A stretch of DNA of 64,000 bases from CAG-791 sp002390025 (lineage in GTDB: Bacteria; Bacillota; Clostridia; Lachnospirales; Lachnospiraceae). The position numbers and the translations under genes are program-made. Under the pieces are notes generated by a model. It was not told the DNA's origin and searched no databases. It saw nothing but the letters and a program-made list of their open reading frames with translations. The stretch is from NCBI GenBank assembly GCA_946543465.1, contig CAMNLR010000149.1:1-64000 (forward strand), given 5' to 3'. Below, piece by piece: positions 24,621 through 35,687 of this stretch (positions are counted from its first letter, which is position 1; each line of letters opens with the position of its first letter).

Positions 24621-25904
24621 ATGAGAAAGAAACTTTTAGGCGTTCTCCTCGGAGCGGTCATGGCTCTTTCCCTCGCAGCCTGCGGCGGAAGCTCAGGCGC
24701 TGCGAAGATTGAGAGCACAGACTCTGCACCTGCAGCAGAAGCAGCGGCCACAACCGAGGAAGCCGCACCTGCAGAGGCAGAAGCGGTCGACGAGGATTTC
24801 CACATCGGTATCGTCACTGGTTCCGTATCCCAGTCCGAGGATGACAGACGTGGCGCAGAGGCTTTCCAGGCCAAGTACGGCGAGGACAAAGTCACTCTGG
24901 CAATCTATCCCGACAACTTCACAGAGGAACTTGAGACCACGATCCAGACCATCGTAAACCTCTCCGATGATCCCAAGATGAAAGCCATCATTGTCAACCA
25001 GGCGATCCCCGGCACAACAGAAGCTTTCCGTCAGATCAAGGAGAAGAGGCCTGACATCATCTGCATCGCCGGCGAGTCCCACGAGGACCTTCCCGAGATC
25101 GGCTCCGCTGCAGACCTGGTCGTCAACAACGACTTCGTCGCCCGCGGCTATCTGATGATCAAGACCGCACATGATCTTGGCTGCGATACCTTTGTACACA
25201 TTTCCTTCCCCCGTCATATGTCCTATGAGACTATGAGCCGCCGTGTCGCGGTCATGAAGGAAGCCTGCAAAGAGTTCGGCATGAAGTTTGAGATGGAGAC
25301 TGCTCCCGATCCCACCACCGATGTCGGTGTTCCCGGTGCGCAGGCCTATATCCTCGAGCATGTTCCGGAGTGGATTGAGAAATACGGCACCAACTCCGCA
25401 TACTTCTGCACCAACGATGCACACACAGAGCCTCTTCTGAAGCAGCTGCTCAAGTATGGTGGCTATTTCATCGAAGCTGACCTTCCTTCCCCTCTGATGG
25501 GCTATCCCGGAGCTCTCGGTCTTGATCTGACTGAGGAAGCGGGCGACTTCCAGAAGATTCTCGCAAAGGTTGAGAAGGCAGTTGTCGATGCAGGCGGCGA
25601 AGGCCGTTTCGGCACATGGGCTTACTCCTATGGCTACACTGTTTCCGCAGGCCTTGCAGAGCATGCAAGAAATGTCATCCTTGGTAAGAGCGAGCTCAAC
25701 GACATCGATGCTATTTCTGCTGCTTACGGCGTTTTCTCCCCCGGCGCGGAGTGGAACGGCTCCAACTACACAAATGTTGATACCGGCGTCAAGGCGGACA
25801 ACACCTTCCTGATCTACCAGGATACCTACATCATGGGCAATCCCGGACATTACATGGAAGCAACCAGTGTCGAAGTACCCGAGAAGTATTTCACTGTTAA
25901 ATAA
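24621..25904 (+). CDS. DUF3798 substrate-binding lipoprotein
   Basis: A 427-residue lipoprotein (lipobox LAAC, Cys21) followed by an Ala/Glu linker and a DUF3798 domain from about residue 55 to the end: FHIGIVTGSVSQSEDDRRGAE, then AIYPDNFTEE, VNQAIPGTTEAF, HISFPRHMSYE, CTNDAHTEPLLKQ and GTWAYSYGY. The fold should be a two-lobed periplasmic binding protein. It opens an operon with a double-domain ATPase and two permeases, so it is the ligand receptor of an importer. The ligand is not known to me. AGGAGG lies eleven bases before the ATG. Its own promoter, leader and downstream hairpin point to higher expression than the rest of the operon. Confidence 0.92.
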   Translation: MRKKLLGVLLGAVMALSLAACGGSSGAAKIESTDSAPAAEAAATTEEAAPAEAEAVDEDFHIGIVTGSVSQSEDDRRGAEAFQAKYGEDKVTLAIYPDNFTEELETTIQTIVNLSDDPKMKAIIVNQAIPGTTEAFRQIKEKRPDIICIAGESHEDLPEIGSAADLVVNNDFVARGYLMIKTAHDLGCDTFVHISFPRHMSYETMSRRVAVMKEACKEFGMKFEMETAPDPTTDVGVPGAQAYILEHVPEWIEKYGTNSAYFCTNDAHTEPLLKQLLKYGGYFIEADLPSPLMGYPGALGLDLTEEAGDFQKILAKVEKAVVDAGGEGRFGTWAYSYGYTVSAGLAEHARNVILGKSELNDIDAISAAYGVFSPGAEWNGSNYTNVDTGVKADNTFLIYQDTYIMGNPGHYMEATSVEVPEKYFTVK

Positions 25905-25946
25905 GTGAAGACATCCCGTGAGTATATGCTCATATAAAGACGATCA

Positions 25947-25981
25947 GGCGGGGAGGGACGCAATTTTTGTTCCTCCTCGCC
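25947..25981 (+). promoter_or_regulatory. Intercistronic hairpin after the binding-protein gene
   Basis: GGCGGGGAGGGAC (25947-25959) pairs with GTTCCTCCTCGCC (25969-25981), 13 pairs with two G-U, followed by a weak TTGTTG. It probably protects the upstream message or ends part of the transcripts, giving excess binding protein over the transporter. Confidence 0.65.
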
Positions 25982-26119
25982 TTGTTGTAAAGTTTTACGC
26001 TTTATCACGGCGATGATAAAAAGCGTGAAAATCCTGTACAGAACTGCATGCAGACAACTGACTGTATAGGAACTTTATTGAATAAGGATTTGAAGGATGC
26101 GCACCGGTCAATGAACTTT

Positions 26120-26199
26120 TGCGCAATCCCGGTCCTGTGAAGAACAGGATTGCGCAGCAGCTCATTGCAATGCTGCATCTGTTTCAGATGAAATTGCAA
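26120..26199 (+). promoter_or_regulatory. Two adjacent hairpins before the ABC ATPase gene
   Basis: TGCGCAATCC (26120-26129) pairs with GGATTGCGCA (26147-26156), and a competing TCCTGT with ACAGGA lies inside. A second stem follows: TTGCAAT (26165-26171) with ATTGCAA (26193-26199) enclosing CATCTG and CAGATG. No clear promoter was seen in this 339-base gap, so it is a structured intercistronic region. Confidence 0.6.
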
Positions 26200-26243
26200 C
26201 AGTAGTTTATTTACAATAACCGCAACAGGAAGGCAATAGTTTT

Positions 26244-27842
<1,599 letters not shown>

Positions 27843-27966
27843 ATCCGGCACAGGAAAAAATCCGGCGGGCCGGACAGATGGATTATTTTCCATGCGGCTA
27901 AGGCGCGGAGCGCCTATAATATGTGCCGGATCACAAATCTTCATAGTCGATAAGGAAAAAACAATA

Positions 27967-29010
27967 ATGAAAGAAAAAATAATGGCTTCGCTGAAAAACT
28001 TCGGCGTTCCGCGTCTGATCATCACGGGCTTCCTGCTCCTTCTGCTGATCATGGCGCCCTTCGTCGGAGCGGATCTGCCGACGCAGATATCCAATATTAT
28101 CAACCGTTTCAGCTGGAACGGCATTCTGGTTCTGGCCATGGTCCCCATGGTCCACTCCGGCTGCGGTCTGAACTTCGGACTGCCGCTTGGTATTATTTCA
28201 GGCCTTCTGGGCGCGACACTCTCCATTGAGCTGGGCTTTACGGGACCGATTTCCTTCCTGGTCGCCATCCTGATCGCCACCCCCTTCGCCCTGGTGCTGG
28301 GCGCGGTCTACGGTTGGCTTCTCAACAAGATCAAGGGCGGCGAGATGATGATCGCGACCTATGTCGGATTCTCCTCCGTCTCCTTCATGTGCATGATGTG
28401 GCTCCTTCTGCCTTACCACAGCCCCAATATGGTCTGGGGCCTTTCCGGCAAGGGCCTCCGTACCACTATTTCCCTGGAGGGCTATTACAACCAGGCACTG
28501 GCCGGCATCCTGCAGATCAATATCGGAAACATCTCCATCCCCACAGGAACGATCCTCTTCTTTGCGCTCCTGGCCTTTGGCATCTGGGCATTTCTGCACA
28601 CAAAGACAGGTACTGCCATGACGGCTGTCGGCTCCAACCCGACATTCGCAAAGGCAGCCGGCATCAACGTGGACGGCATCCGCATGCTGTCTGTCATCAT
28701 GTCGACCTGGCTCGCAGCCGTCGGCATCCTGGTCTATGAGCAGGGCTTCGGCTTCATCCAGCTCTACATGGCGCCCTTCTACATGGCGCTCCCGGCGGTC
28801 TCCGCCATCCTCATCGGCGGTGCGTCCGTCAATAAAGCAACCATCATGAACGTTATCGTCGGCACGATCCTCTTCCAGGGTATCGTCACAATGACACCTA
28901 CAGTCATGAACAACATGATCCACATGGATATGTCGGAAGTCATCCGAATCATCGCGTCCATGGGTATGATCCTGTTCGCACTGACCAGAAAGACGGAGGT
29001 ATCGAAATGA
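27967..29010 (+). CDS. ABC transporter permease 1 (BPD_transp_2 type)
   Basis: A 347-residue inner-membrane permease with about nine hydrophobic segments, related to the RbsC/YufP branch. Marks include MVPMVHSGCGLNFGLPLGIISGLLGA near residue 60 and GSNPTFAKAAGINV in the ATPase-coupling loop, then LPAVSAILIGGASVNKAT. The start is ATG 27967, nine bases after AAGGAA; an upstream in-frame start at 27892 lacks a ribosome site. Its stop overlaps the next gene by four bases (ATGA), indicating translational coupling. It pairs with permease 2 to form the channel for the DUF3798 importer. Confidence 0.92.
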   Translation: MKEKIMASLKNFGVPRLIITGFLLLLLIMAPFVGADLPTQISNIINRFSWNGILVLAMVPMVHSGCGLNFGLPLGIISGLLGATLSIELGFTGPISFLVAILIATPFALVLGAVYGWLLNKIKGGEMMIATYVGFSSVSFMCMMWLLLPYHSPNMVWGLSGKGLRTTISLEGYYNQALAGILQINIGNISIPTGTILFFALLAFGIWAFLHTKTGTAMTAVGSNPTFAKAAGINVDGIRMLSVIMSTWLAAVGILVYEQGFGFIQLYMAPFYMALPAVSAILIGGASVNKATIMNVIVGTILFQGIVTMTPTVMNNMIHMDMSEVIRIIASMGMILFALTRKTEVSK

Positions 29011-30155
29011 ATACAAAAAAAGATAAAGCAGCCTCCGTCGATTGGGGCTCGGTCCTCCGGCAGGCATCCGTCCCGATCATGTTCATTATTATCTGCGCCT
29101 TCTGTATTCCGATCTCCGGCCTCTCCGCAAACATGCTGATCAACGAGATCGTGACCCGTATGGGACGAAACTCCTTCCTGATCCTGAGTCTGCTGATCCC
29201 GATCATGGCCGGCATGGGCCTGAACTTCGGTATGACTCTGGGAGCCATGGCAGCAGAGATTGCCCTGATTCTGGTCTCTGACTGGCAGATCGTGGGTATC
29301 CCCGGAATGGTGCTTGCAGTGATCATTTCCATACCGATCTCCATCCTGCTCGGTATTTTCTGCGGCAAGATTCTGAATGAGGCAAAGGGCCGTGAGATGA
29401 TCACCAGCTATATCATGAGCTTCTTCGTCAACGGTATCTATCAGCTGGTCGTCCTCTACCTGATGGGCAGCATCATTCCCATCAAGCACACATCGATCAA
29501 GCTTCCCCGCGGATACGGCATCCGCAATACGGTCTCCCTTCTGGGCATGCGCCAGAAGCTGGATAACCTCCTGGCCATCAATGTCGCGGGAGTCAAGATC
29601 CCCGTTCTGACCTTTATCATCATCGGCCTCCTGTGCCTCTTCATCGTGTGGTTCCGCCGCACCAAGCTGGGACAGGACATGCGTGCCGTCGGACAGGATA
29701 TGGAAGTTGCCCGTGACGCCGGCATCAACGTCGAGCGCACAAGGATCATCTCCATCGTCATGTCGACCGTTCTGGCAGGCATCGGCATGGTCATTTATCT
29801 TCAGAACATGGGCAACATCGCGACCTACAGCGCACACAGCCAGATCGGTATGTTCTGTATCGCCGCCCTTCTGGTCGGCGGCGCCTCTGTAGACCGCGCC
29901 TCGATCGGCAACGTCTTCCTGGGCGTCATCCTCTTCCACACCATGTTCATCGTCGCTCCCCGCGCAGGCGCTTACATTACCGGCGACTCCATGATCGGCG
30001 AGTACTTCCGCGTATTCGTGTCCTACGCAGTTATCACGGTCGCCCTGATCATGTATGAGACCAACAAGCGCAGGATGCGCAGCGCTGCGGGACAGCAGCT
30101 TGCAGCCGCGCAGGAGGCCGAGGAAGCCTCTGCCAAAGGAGGTGAGCAGGCATGA
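29007..30155 (+). CDS. ABC transporter permease 2 (BPD_transp_2 type)
   Basis: A 382-residue permease homologous to its upstream neighbour: LLIPIMAGMGLNFGMTLGAMAAE near residue 65, GQDMEVARDAGINVERTR as the coupling loop and CIAALLVGGASVDRASIGNV later. Eight to ten membrane helices are visible, with a charged Ala/Glu tail. GGAGG precedes the ATG, which overlaps the previous stop. The last codons contain the AAAGGAGGTGA ribosome site of the following small gene. It completes the membrane part of the DUF3798 transporter. Confidence 0.92.
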   Translation: MNTKKDKAASVDWGSVLRQASVPIMFIIICAFCIPISGLSANMLINEIVTRMGRNSFLILSLLIPIMAGMGLNFGMTLGAMAAEIALILVSDWQIVGIPGMVLAVIISIPISILLGIFCGKILNEAKGREMITSYIMSFFVNGIYQLVVLYLMGSIIPIKHTSIKLPRGYGIRNTVSLLGMRQKLDNLLAINVAGVKIPVLTFIIIGLLCLFIVWFRRTKLGQDMRAVGQDMEVARDAGINVERTRIISIVMSTVLAGIGMVIYLQNMGNIATYSAHSQIGMFCIAALLVGGASVDRASIGNVFLGVILFHTMFIVAPRAGAYITGDSMIGEYFRVFVSYAVITVALIMYETNKRRMRSAAGQQLAAAQEAEEASAKGGEQA

Positions 30156-30625
30156 AGAATAAAAGACAGCTGATCTTCAGAATCGCCGCTCTTGCGATCA
30201 TTCTGGTCATCGCAGCCGCCATGTTTGTGGTCGGCCGCGGCCATACGATCTATTTTGACAACAAGACCCTGGAGTACAACGGCCAGGAGTACAAGGCCTA
30301 TCACAAAGTCAAAGTCATTGTGGACGGCAAAGAAGTCGCAAAGCTTTCCGAGCGCGACAGAGGCATGGCGGATATCATGGGACAGACCCTAACCATGACT
30401 CTGGAGATCACGGATGAAAAGGACAGTGCACCGCATTCCCACAAGGTCTCCATGAGTGTTCCTTACAGCATGGACGGCATCATCATCAATATCCCCGCTT
30501 TGATGGCGGGCCAGCCCGAGGACGCCTATCTGTCCGAGTTCGTCATCGTCGCTCCTGAGGAGGACGAGGAAGAAGAGGTCAACACCGATGAATTCGACAT
30601 GGGCGAGGATATGGGAGACATCTGA
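30152..30625 (+). CDS. Small membrane-anchored protein of the DUF3798 operon (possibly DUF6672)
   Basis: A 157-residue protein with an N-terminal helix (about 8-27) and an outside beta-rich domain starting VGRGHTIYFDNKTLEYNGQEY, ending in an acidic Glu/Asp tail. Its ATG overlaps the permease 2 stop by four bases and has a strong AAAGGAGGTGA site, so it is made together with the transporter. I believe similar proteins beside DUF3798 systems are labelled DUF6672, but I cannot confirm it here. A receptor-docking or assembly role is inferred from position only. Confidence 0.75.
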   Translation: MKNKRQLIFRIAALAIILVIAAAMFVVGRGHTIYFDNKTLEYNGQEYKAYHKVKVIVDGKEVAKLSERDRGMADIMGQTLTMTLEITDEKDSAPHSHKVSMSVPYSMDGIIINIPALMAGQPEDAYLSEFVIVAPEEDEEEEVNTDEFDMGEDMGDI

Positions 30626-30685
30626 TCCCACAATCTTCGGGACCTCACTTTGAACACAATAGAGAGTTCCACTGTTTGAAAAATG

Positions 30686-30739
30686 AAAAACCGGAGGATG
30701 ATCCGCCCCTGCACACGGGGCGGCGTCCTTCGGTTTTTT
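30686..30739 (+). terminator. Terminator of the DUF3798 operon
   Basis: AAAAACCGGAGGA (from 30686) and CCGCCCC pair with GGGGCGG and TCCTTCGGTTTTTT across a short loop at 30710-30716, with a small internal bulge. Confidence 0.92.
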
Positions 30740-30747
30740 GCGGTTTT

Positions 30748-30777
30748 TTTGTCCTTTGCGGAGGGAAGTGCTATAAT
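30748..30777 (+). promoter_or_regulatory. Probable promoter of the cyclophilin gene
   Basis: TATAAT at 30772-30777 with TTTGTC 18 bases upstream (30748-30753), about 105 bases before the start codon and just after the previous terminator. Confidence 0.55.
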
Positions 30778-30882
30778 AGTGCGGATGTCAGCGGGCATCG
30801 GTCAGCGGGCAGGCAGTGGTTCGTGCCGCCGGCAGCAGAGGCCTCTGCTGATGCAAGGGATCATACGAAAGGACGTTGAAAA

Positions 30883-31590
30883 ATGACAAGAAAGAAAAGC
30901 AATGACAAAAAAGTGAAAATTTTTGCAGCAGCGGCGGCCGCCCTGTGCTGCATCTGGCTGCTGGCAGGCTGCGGCGGCGGGGGAGCAGCGCAGAGCACTG
31001 AGGAGAGCGGCGGCAAGGAAGAAGCCGCCGGGACAGAGACGCAGACAGAGAATAAGGAAAATACGGGCAATCCTGCGGATACAGTGGACACCTCAGCCAT
31101 GGACCACGTGCAGATCAATGTAAAGGATTACGGCACCATCACCCTGGCACTGGATGCGGAGGCTGCTCCGGCGACAGTTGAGAACTTCGAGAAGCTGGTA
31201 AAGGAAGGTTTCTATGACGGCCTTACTTTCCATCGCATCATAGACGGCTTCATGATCCAGGGAGGCGATCCCCTGGGAAACGGCACGGGCGGCTCGGATG
31301 AGACCATTGTCGGCGAATTTGCCTCCAACGGCCATGACAACCCCATCAGCCACGTAAAGGGAGTCATCTCCATGGCCAGAGCCCAGAATCCCGATTCGGC
31401 CAGTTCTCAGTTCTTTATCACTGTGGCGGACTCCACCTTCCTGGACGGAGAATATGCGGCTTTCGGCTATGTGACGGAGGGAATGGAGGTCGTAGAGCAG
31501 ATTGCGAAGGATGCAGAACCCATAGACGGCAACGGAACGATCCCGCCGGAGGCCCAGCCCGTGATCGAGAGTATCGTGATGTCAGAATAA
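30883..31590 (+). CDS. Cyclophilin-type peptidyl-prolyl isomerase lipoprotein
   Basis: A 235-residue lipoprotein (LLAGC, Cys30) with a Gly/Glu linker and a cyclophilin domain from about residue 72: YGTITLALDAEAAPATVENF, then GLTFHRIIDGFMIQGGDP with the catalytic Arg, GVISMARAQNPDSASSQFFI and FGYVTEGMEVV. It should catalyse proline isomerisation in exported proteins outside the membrane. AAAGGA lies upstream of the ATG. Single-gene unit between a promoter at 30748 and a bidirectional terminator. Confidence 0.93.
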   Translation: MTRKKSNDKKVKIFAAAAAALCCIWLLAGCGGGGAAQSTEESGGKEEAAGTETQTENKENTGNPADTVDTSAMDHVQINVKDYGTITLALDAEAAPATVENFEKLVKEGFYDGLTFHRIIDGFMIQGGDPLGNGTGGSDETIVGEFASNGHDNPISHVKGVISMARAQNPDSASSQFFITVADSTFLDGEYAAFGYVTEGMEVVEQIAKDAEPIDGNGTIPPEAQPVIESIVMSE

Positions 31591-31596
31591 GGGCAT

Positions 31597-31645
31597 AAAA
31601 ACAGCTGCCGGAACCCTGTAAAAAGGATTCCGGCAGCTGTTTTTA
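31597..31645. terminator. Bidirectional terminator
   Basis: AAAAACAGCTGCCGGAA (31597-31613) pairs with TTCCGGCAGCTGTTTTT (31628-31644) without mismatch. It lies between the convergent cyclophilin and lipoprotein genes. Confidence 0.95.
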
Positions 31646-31711
31646 CCTGTTCAATTGTCTGTGCGGTCATTCTGCGGGGACAGGGAACCCTGCCGAAGGG
31701 ATTGTTTTTTT

Positions 31712-32389
31712 TTATTCAAGTCCCTCTGCGGAGAAGAGCTTTTCTCCCAGCTTCTGGCCGTCTTCCTCGCTGACGCCGTAGAGATTATTCTCTTCATCCA
31801 TCAGACCGTAGTGCACGATCACATCTTCAGCGGGGCCGTATTCAGGATTTTCGAGGTTCCCGTTGAGGACGTCAAAGATCTTGGAGAATACCAGGTTGGT
31901 GACTTCCTCTTCACTCATGGACAGGACGGAAGTGTCGCTCAGCAGATCGACCATCACGTTTGACATGGTTTCCTCCGCGCCGTTGAAGATCTTCAGAGGT
32001 TCGACGGAGACGGTCACGTCATATCCGACTTTGCCGTTGTCATCAGTCTTGACGGCGTCTGTCACGGTATATTTGCATTTCGCCAGAGCATTGATGATGA
32101 ATTCGCGGAACTGGTCCTTGATCTCATCGCTGAGTTCGTATTCGCTCGCAGCCTGGTTGAGCATTTCCTCAATGATGGCATCGCGGGCCTCGGTCTCTTT
32201 GCCCTCTTCGATATCGGAGAACTTGATGGACTTGTCGTATTCACCGGTGCAGAGCAGCTTGACTACAGAGTCTACATATTTTTTTGCATCCTCGTCTGTA
32301 GGCTCTTTTTTGCCGCAGCCGCTGAGCATGAGAGCCATGACCATGACAGAAGCCAGCAGAACAGCGATGATCCTGAAGTGCTTTTTCAT
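31712..32389 (-). CDS. Lipoprotein of unknown function
   Basis: A 225-residue exported lipoprotein (MLSGC, Cys25) with a helical, acidic body: PTDEDAKKYVDSVVKLLCTGEY, a middle VTVSVEPLKIFNG strand region and helical C-terminus. It resembles the broad class of Gram-positive lipoproteins annotated DUF5105, but I am not sure of that. The start is ATG 32389 with GGGAGG in front of it on the minus strand; the frame continues upstream without a ribosome site. It is divergent from the second Ser/Thr kinase with 263 bases between them. Confidence 0.72.
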   Translation of the reverse strand: MKKHFRIIAVLLASVMVMALMLSGCGKKEPTDEDAKKYVDSVVKLLCTGEYDKSIKFSDIEEGKETEARDAIIEEMLNQAASEYELSDEIKDQFREFIINALAKCKYTVTDAVKTDDNGKVGYDVTVSVEPLKIFNGAEETMSNVMVDLLSDTSVLSMSEEEVTNLVFSKIFDVLNGNLENPEYGPAEDVIVHYGLMDEENNLYGVSEEDGQKLGEKLFSAEGLE

Positions 32390-32652
32390 ATTTAATCCTC
32401 CCAAAAATGTTATAGATAACAGTGATCTCTGTGCCTGCGCTCTGAACAAGCGGCACTGCATATGCACAGAATACAGTAAGTATAACCAAAAAACGCGTAT
32501 ACGTCAAAGAAAAGCCATGCGGACTGATACAGCTCCCCTGTCCGTCTGTTTTCCGGGAAGCCGGCGCAATTGTTTAATAAAGAGCGGCATGCTATACTTA
32601 TTCCGACCGGGCAGAAGCTGTGCAGTATGTTCGGTACAGTGACTGACAGACC

Positions 32653-35622
32653 GTGAAATACATGCTTTTACAAACGGTGAAACCTATGGAAATGAACGAA
32701 ATTGTCACCCGTGTGGAGGAGGCCGATACCATTGTGAGGGAACAGATCGTTCCCGGCGGCCCTGACAGCAGCCGCTATGCCCTGCCGGAGGGGACGGTCC
32801 TGGACGAGAGATACCGGATCCTGCGCGTGATCGGCCAGGGCGGTTTCGGCATCACCTATGAGGCACTGCATATCCACAACGGAAATCATGTGGCGGTCAA
32901 GGAGTATTTTTGCAGGGATTTCTGTGGAAGGGATACTACCTGCACAGGCACAAACGGATGCAATGTCCGCATTCTGGACTCTACACAGTCCGCCCAGTTC
33001 CGGTCGGATCTGGACCGCTTCCTAAAAGAGGCCAGAATACTGCACGACTTTGCAGGTGAAGAGGCCATTGTCACAGTCCTGGACTATTTCGAGGCCAACG
33101 ACACCGCCTATATCGTGATGGAATATCTGGACGGCACAACCCTGCGCGAAAAGATCCCCGCGGAAGGCCGCTGGGGGATGGAGAAGGTCGTCCGCTCTTT
33201 CGGACCCGTCATGCAGGCTCTGGAGCATGTGCACAGCGCCGGCGTCATCCACCGCGACATCAGCCCCGACAATCTGATGTGCATGCCGGACGGAACGCTG
33301 CGTCTGCTGGATTTCGGGGCGGCCAGGAAATTTGACAATGTGCAGACGACGCACTCGGTCATTTACAAAGCCTACTATTCCGCGCCCGAGCAGAGGGACG
33401 AAAAAGGTGTCCTGGGCAGCTGGACGGATGTCTACGGACTGTGCAGTACCATGTACTACTGCCTCACAGGCAAAGAGCCCGAGGATGTGCTCACCAGACT
33501 TTTGTACGATGATATGGAACGGCCGTCCGACAGGGGGGCCGACATCCTGCCCCAGGCGGAGCGGACTCTGATGAAAGGCCTGGAACTGGACCGCGGAGCC
33601 CGGGTGCAGGATATGGGGAAGCTGCGCTCCGAACTGGAGAAAGTGTATCCCCCTGTCTCGGAGGATGAAAAAAAGCGCGGCAGGGCGCGCAGAAAGCGCA
33701 GAAGACGGGTGATCGCAGCTCTGGCCGCGGCCCTGGTCCTGTGCGCGGCAGTCTGTGCATTTGTCTTCCGGACCCGGATCAGATTTCAGTTTATTGATAC
33801 CCAGACGACTGTCCTCAACGGCGAGGACATGACCCCCGAGGAGTTTGCGCAGAGCAGCGCCGGCGCAAAGAGGCGCGTCAGTGCCCTGGCCGGAGACGGG
33901 GGATTTCTGTGGGAGGAACACGGACAGCAGATTGAATTTACAGTCCCCGCAGATGTTTACAGGGGACAGGATCCGGAAACCGTCGTCTGGTCGGGCATCA
34001 GCCGACGCATGACCGTCAGACTCAATGTCCGGGACAGGCAGAATGTGAATGAGGACGGGGAGACAGTGCTGGAGTACCGCGCTGTGGATGTGCTGCACCA
34101 GGAAGAGGATATTGAGGGCCTGGAGGAGACAGAAGAGGGGCTGGTACTGACTTTTTCCGATCAGGCAAAGGAAGAGCTGGCCTCTGTTTTGAATACTTCC
34201 GGCACGGAGGCTGTCCTGATCTGGGATGAATACGACGAGGTGACTGAAAAAGTCGAAAGCCGTTACACCTATGACAGCTGTGTCACTACCGGGGACGGAG
34301 AGAGTCTCCTCCTCAAGCCTCTCGAGGAAAACGAGATTTTCTTTCCTTTCCCTCTTATACAGGAACTGCTGACCAGTGATCCCCTGCCGGCCGCTTTTCG
34401 TGAACAGTCGGCATGGAGAACCAGGTGGGAAGATCCCGGCAGCACTCTGCTGCCCGGCAAATATCAGTGCAGGGTCAACGAAGTCCCCGGGCCGTCAATC
34501 TCGATCCGGTATGGCTCCACCACTTCGGCAGATTATGAGGACGATACCGGGTACAGGGCTTCGCTTCTGAGTTTCCAGGCAATTCTCAAGAACAGGCTGG
34601 ACAGTCTGGAAGTGCCCTATGCCGTGGGCGTCAATCTCAATGATCAGAACGAATTTGTAGTCCGGGTACCGATCGAAAGTGTTTACAGGGAAGAACTGCA
34701 GCATCTCGGCGAGAGCCTGTGGATCCACCTGGGAAGTGACCGCGCCTATTCCAACGACGGAATCTACGGGTCCCTTCTGAAAGTACACAGGGAAGAGGAT
34801 TCCGATACATTTGAACTGGCTCTTGTCACCGAAGAAGGTTACCGTTCGGACGAAATTGTCAAGCTGCTTCAGACCATGGAGGAACAGGGAAAGAAGGAAG
34901 TCTACCTGTATTTCGACGACAAGGCGGTCGCTGCGGGAGATCTGAAGAGTGCCGTAAAGACCATGGGGGAAAGCCGGGAGATCCGCTTTACGCGCTGGCT
35001 GTTTCCCGAACATCCTGACATGACCCGGGATACGGAACACTTGGCAAGATATATCGCCGCATGTATCGTTGAGGGCCCGCAGGACGGATTCTACATGCAT
35101 GAGACGGAAATATGCGATGACCGAGGGAAAGTCGACTATTTCAGCGAGGAAGTGCCCGAGGGAGTATTTCAGAGCAGGGCACAGCAGCTGGCTGAAAAAT
35201 GGGAAAAGGAGTCCCTGGGGCAGGGCACATCTGACTGGGCATACAGAGCAGATGAAGATTCACTGTCACTGGATTACCGGAACTGCCCGATCGAGGATCC
35301 CGGGGCTGCGCTCGCTCCCTTCATGGAGCTGTATGAGAAAGAAGACCTGGGAAGCGGCGGAATCAAATACCTGTATGTCAGCCTGCATGATTCCGGACCG
35401 GGAGAAGAGTACGGTGTGGAGATCAACCTGAGCCTGTGGGCGGATTTTGAAAAGGACGCCATGCTGATCAGCGATTACTGCACTATGTACTATAATTCAA
35501 AAAAAGGAGCACCGCCTTCCGGGCTCGAGGACCTGTACAACGACTATCTGGAGAAGACCCCCTTCTGGAAGGAGAAAATCGCTCCGGATCGGGAGAAACC
35601 CGTTTTCACCCCCCTGGAATAA
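32653..35622 (+). CDS. Large membrane Ser/Thr protein kinase
   Basis: A 989-residue kinase. Residues 50-330 form a complete catalytic domain: GQGGFG loop (61-66), Lys83 in VAVKEYF, HRDISPDNLM (Asp202, Asn207), DFG at 220-222 and SAPEQ. Two short cysteine clusters follow the ATP Lys (CRDFCGRDTTCTGTNGC). A basic stop-transfer segment and one helix (about 353-375) lead to a 600-residue outer region, beta-rich with many Glu, that I do not recognise. Start is uncertain: GTG 32653 as drawn or ATG 32686, neither with a good ribosome site. It differs from the 22025 kinase outside the membrane, so ligands differ. Confidence 0.88.
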   Translation: MKYMLLQTVKPMEMNEIVTRVEEADTIVREQIVPGGPDSSRYALPEGTVLDERYRILRVIGQGGFGITYEALHIHNGNHVAVKEYFCRDFCGRDTTCTGTNGCNVRILDSTQSAQFRSDLDRFLKEARILHDFAGEEAIVTVLDYFEANDTAYIVMEYLDGTTLREKIPAEGRWGMEKVVRSFGPVMQALEHVHSAGVIHRDISPDNLMCMPDGTLRLLDFGAARKFDNVQTTHSVIYKAYYSAPEQRDEKGVLGSWTDVYGLCSTMYYCLTGKEPEDVLTRLLYDDMERPSDRGADILPQAERTLMKGLELDRGARVQDMGKLRSELEKVYPPVSEDEKKRGRARRKRRRRVIAALAAALVLCAAVCAFVFRTRIRFQFIDTQTTVLNGEDMTPEEFAQSSAGAKRRVSALAGDGGFLWEEHGQQIEFTVPADVYRGQDPETVVWSGISRRMTVRLNVRDRQNVNEDGETVLEYRAVDVLHQEEDIEGLEETEEGLVLTFSDQAKEELASVLNTSGTEAVLIWDEYDEVTEKVESRYTYDSCVTTGDGESLLLKPLEENEIFFPFPLIQELLTSDPLPAAFREQSAWRTRWEDPGSTLLPGKYQCRVNEVPGPSISIRYGSTTSADYEDDTGYRASLLSFQAILKNRLDSLEVPYAVGVNLNDQNEFVVRVPIESVYREELQHLGESLWIHLGSDRAYSNDGIYGSLLKVHREEDSDTFELALVTEEGYRSDEIVKLLQTMEEQGKKEVYLYFDDKAVAAGDLKSAVKTMGESREIRFTRWLFPEHPDMTRDTEHLARYIAACIVEGPQDGFYMHETEICDDRGKVDYFSEEVPEGVFQSRAQQLAEKWEKESLGQGTSDWAYRADEDSLSLDYRNCPIEDPGAALAPFMELYEKEDLGSGGIKYLYVSLHDSGPGEEYGVEINLSLWADFEKDAMLISDYCTMYYNSKKGAPPSGLEDLYNDYLEKTPFWKEKIAPDREKPVFTPLE

Positions 35623-35651
35623 TAGATTCAGGACCCGCCTGTGAATAATGC

Positions 35652-35687
35652 GCCCCGCGCCGGAGCTTTCCGGCAGCGGGGCTTTTT
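35652..35687 (+). terminator. Terminator after the second kinase
   Basis: GCCCCGC (35652-35658) with GCGGGGC (35676-35682) enclosing GCCGGA and TCCGGC, followed by five T. The 35688-35903 stretch beyond it holds a small GCATGCC palindrome but no gene. Confidence 0.92.
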
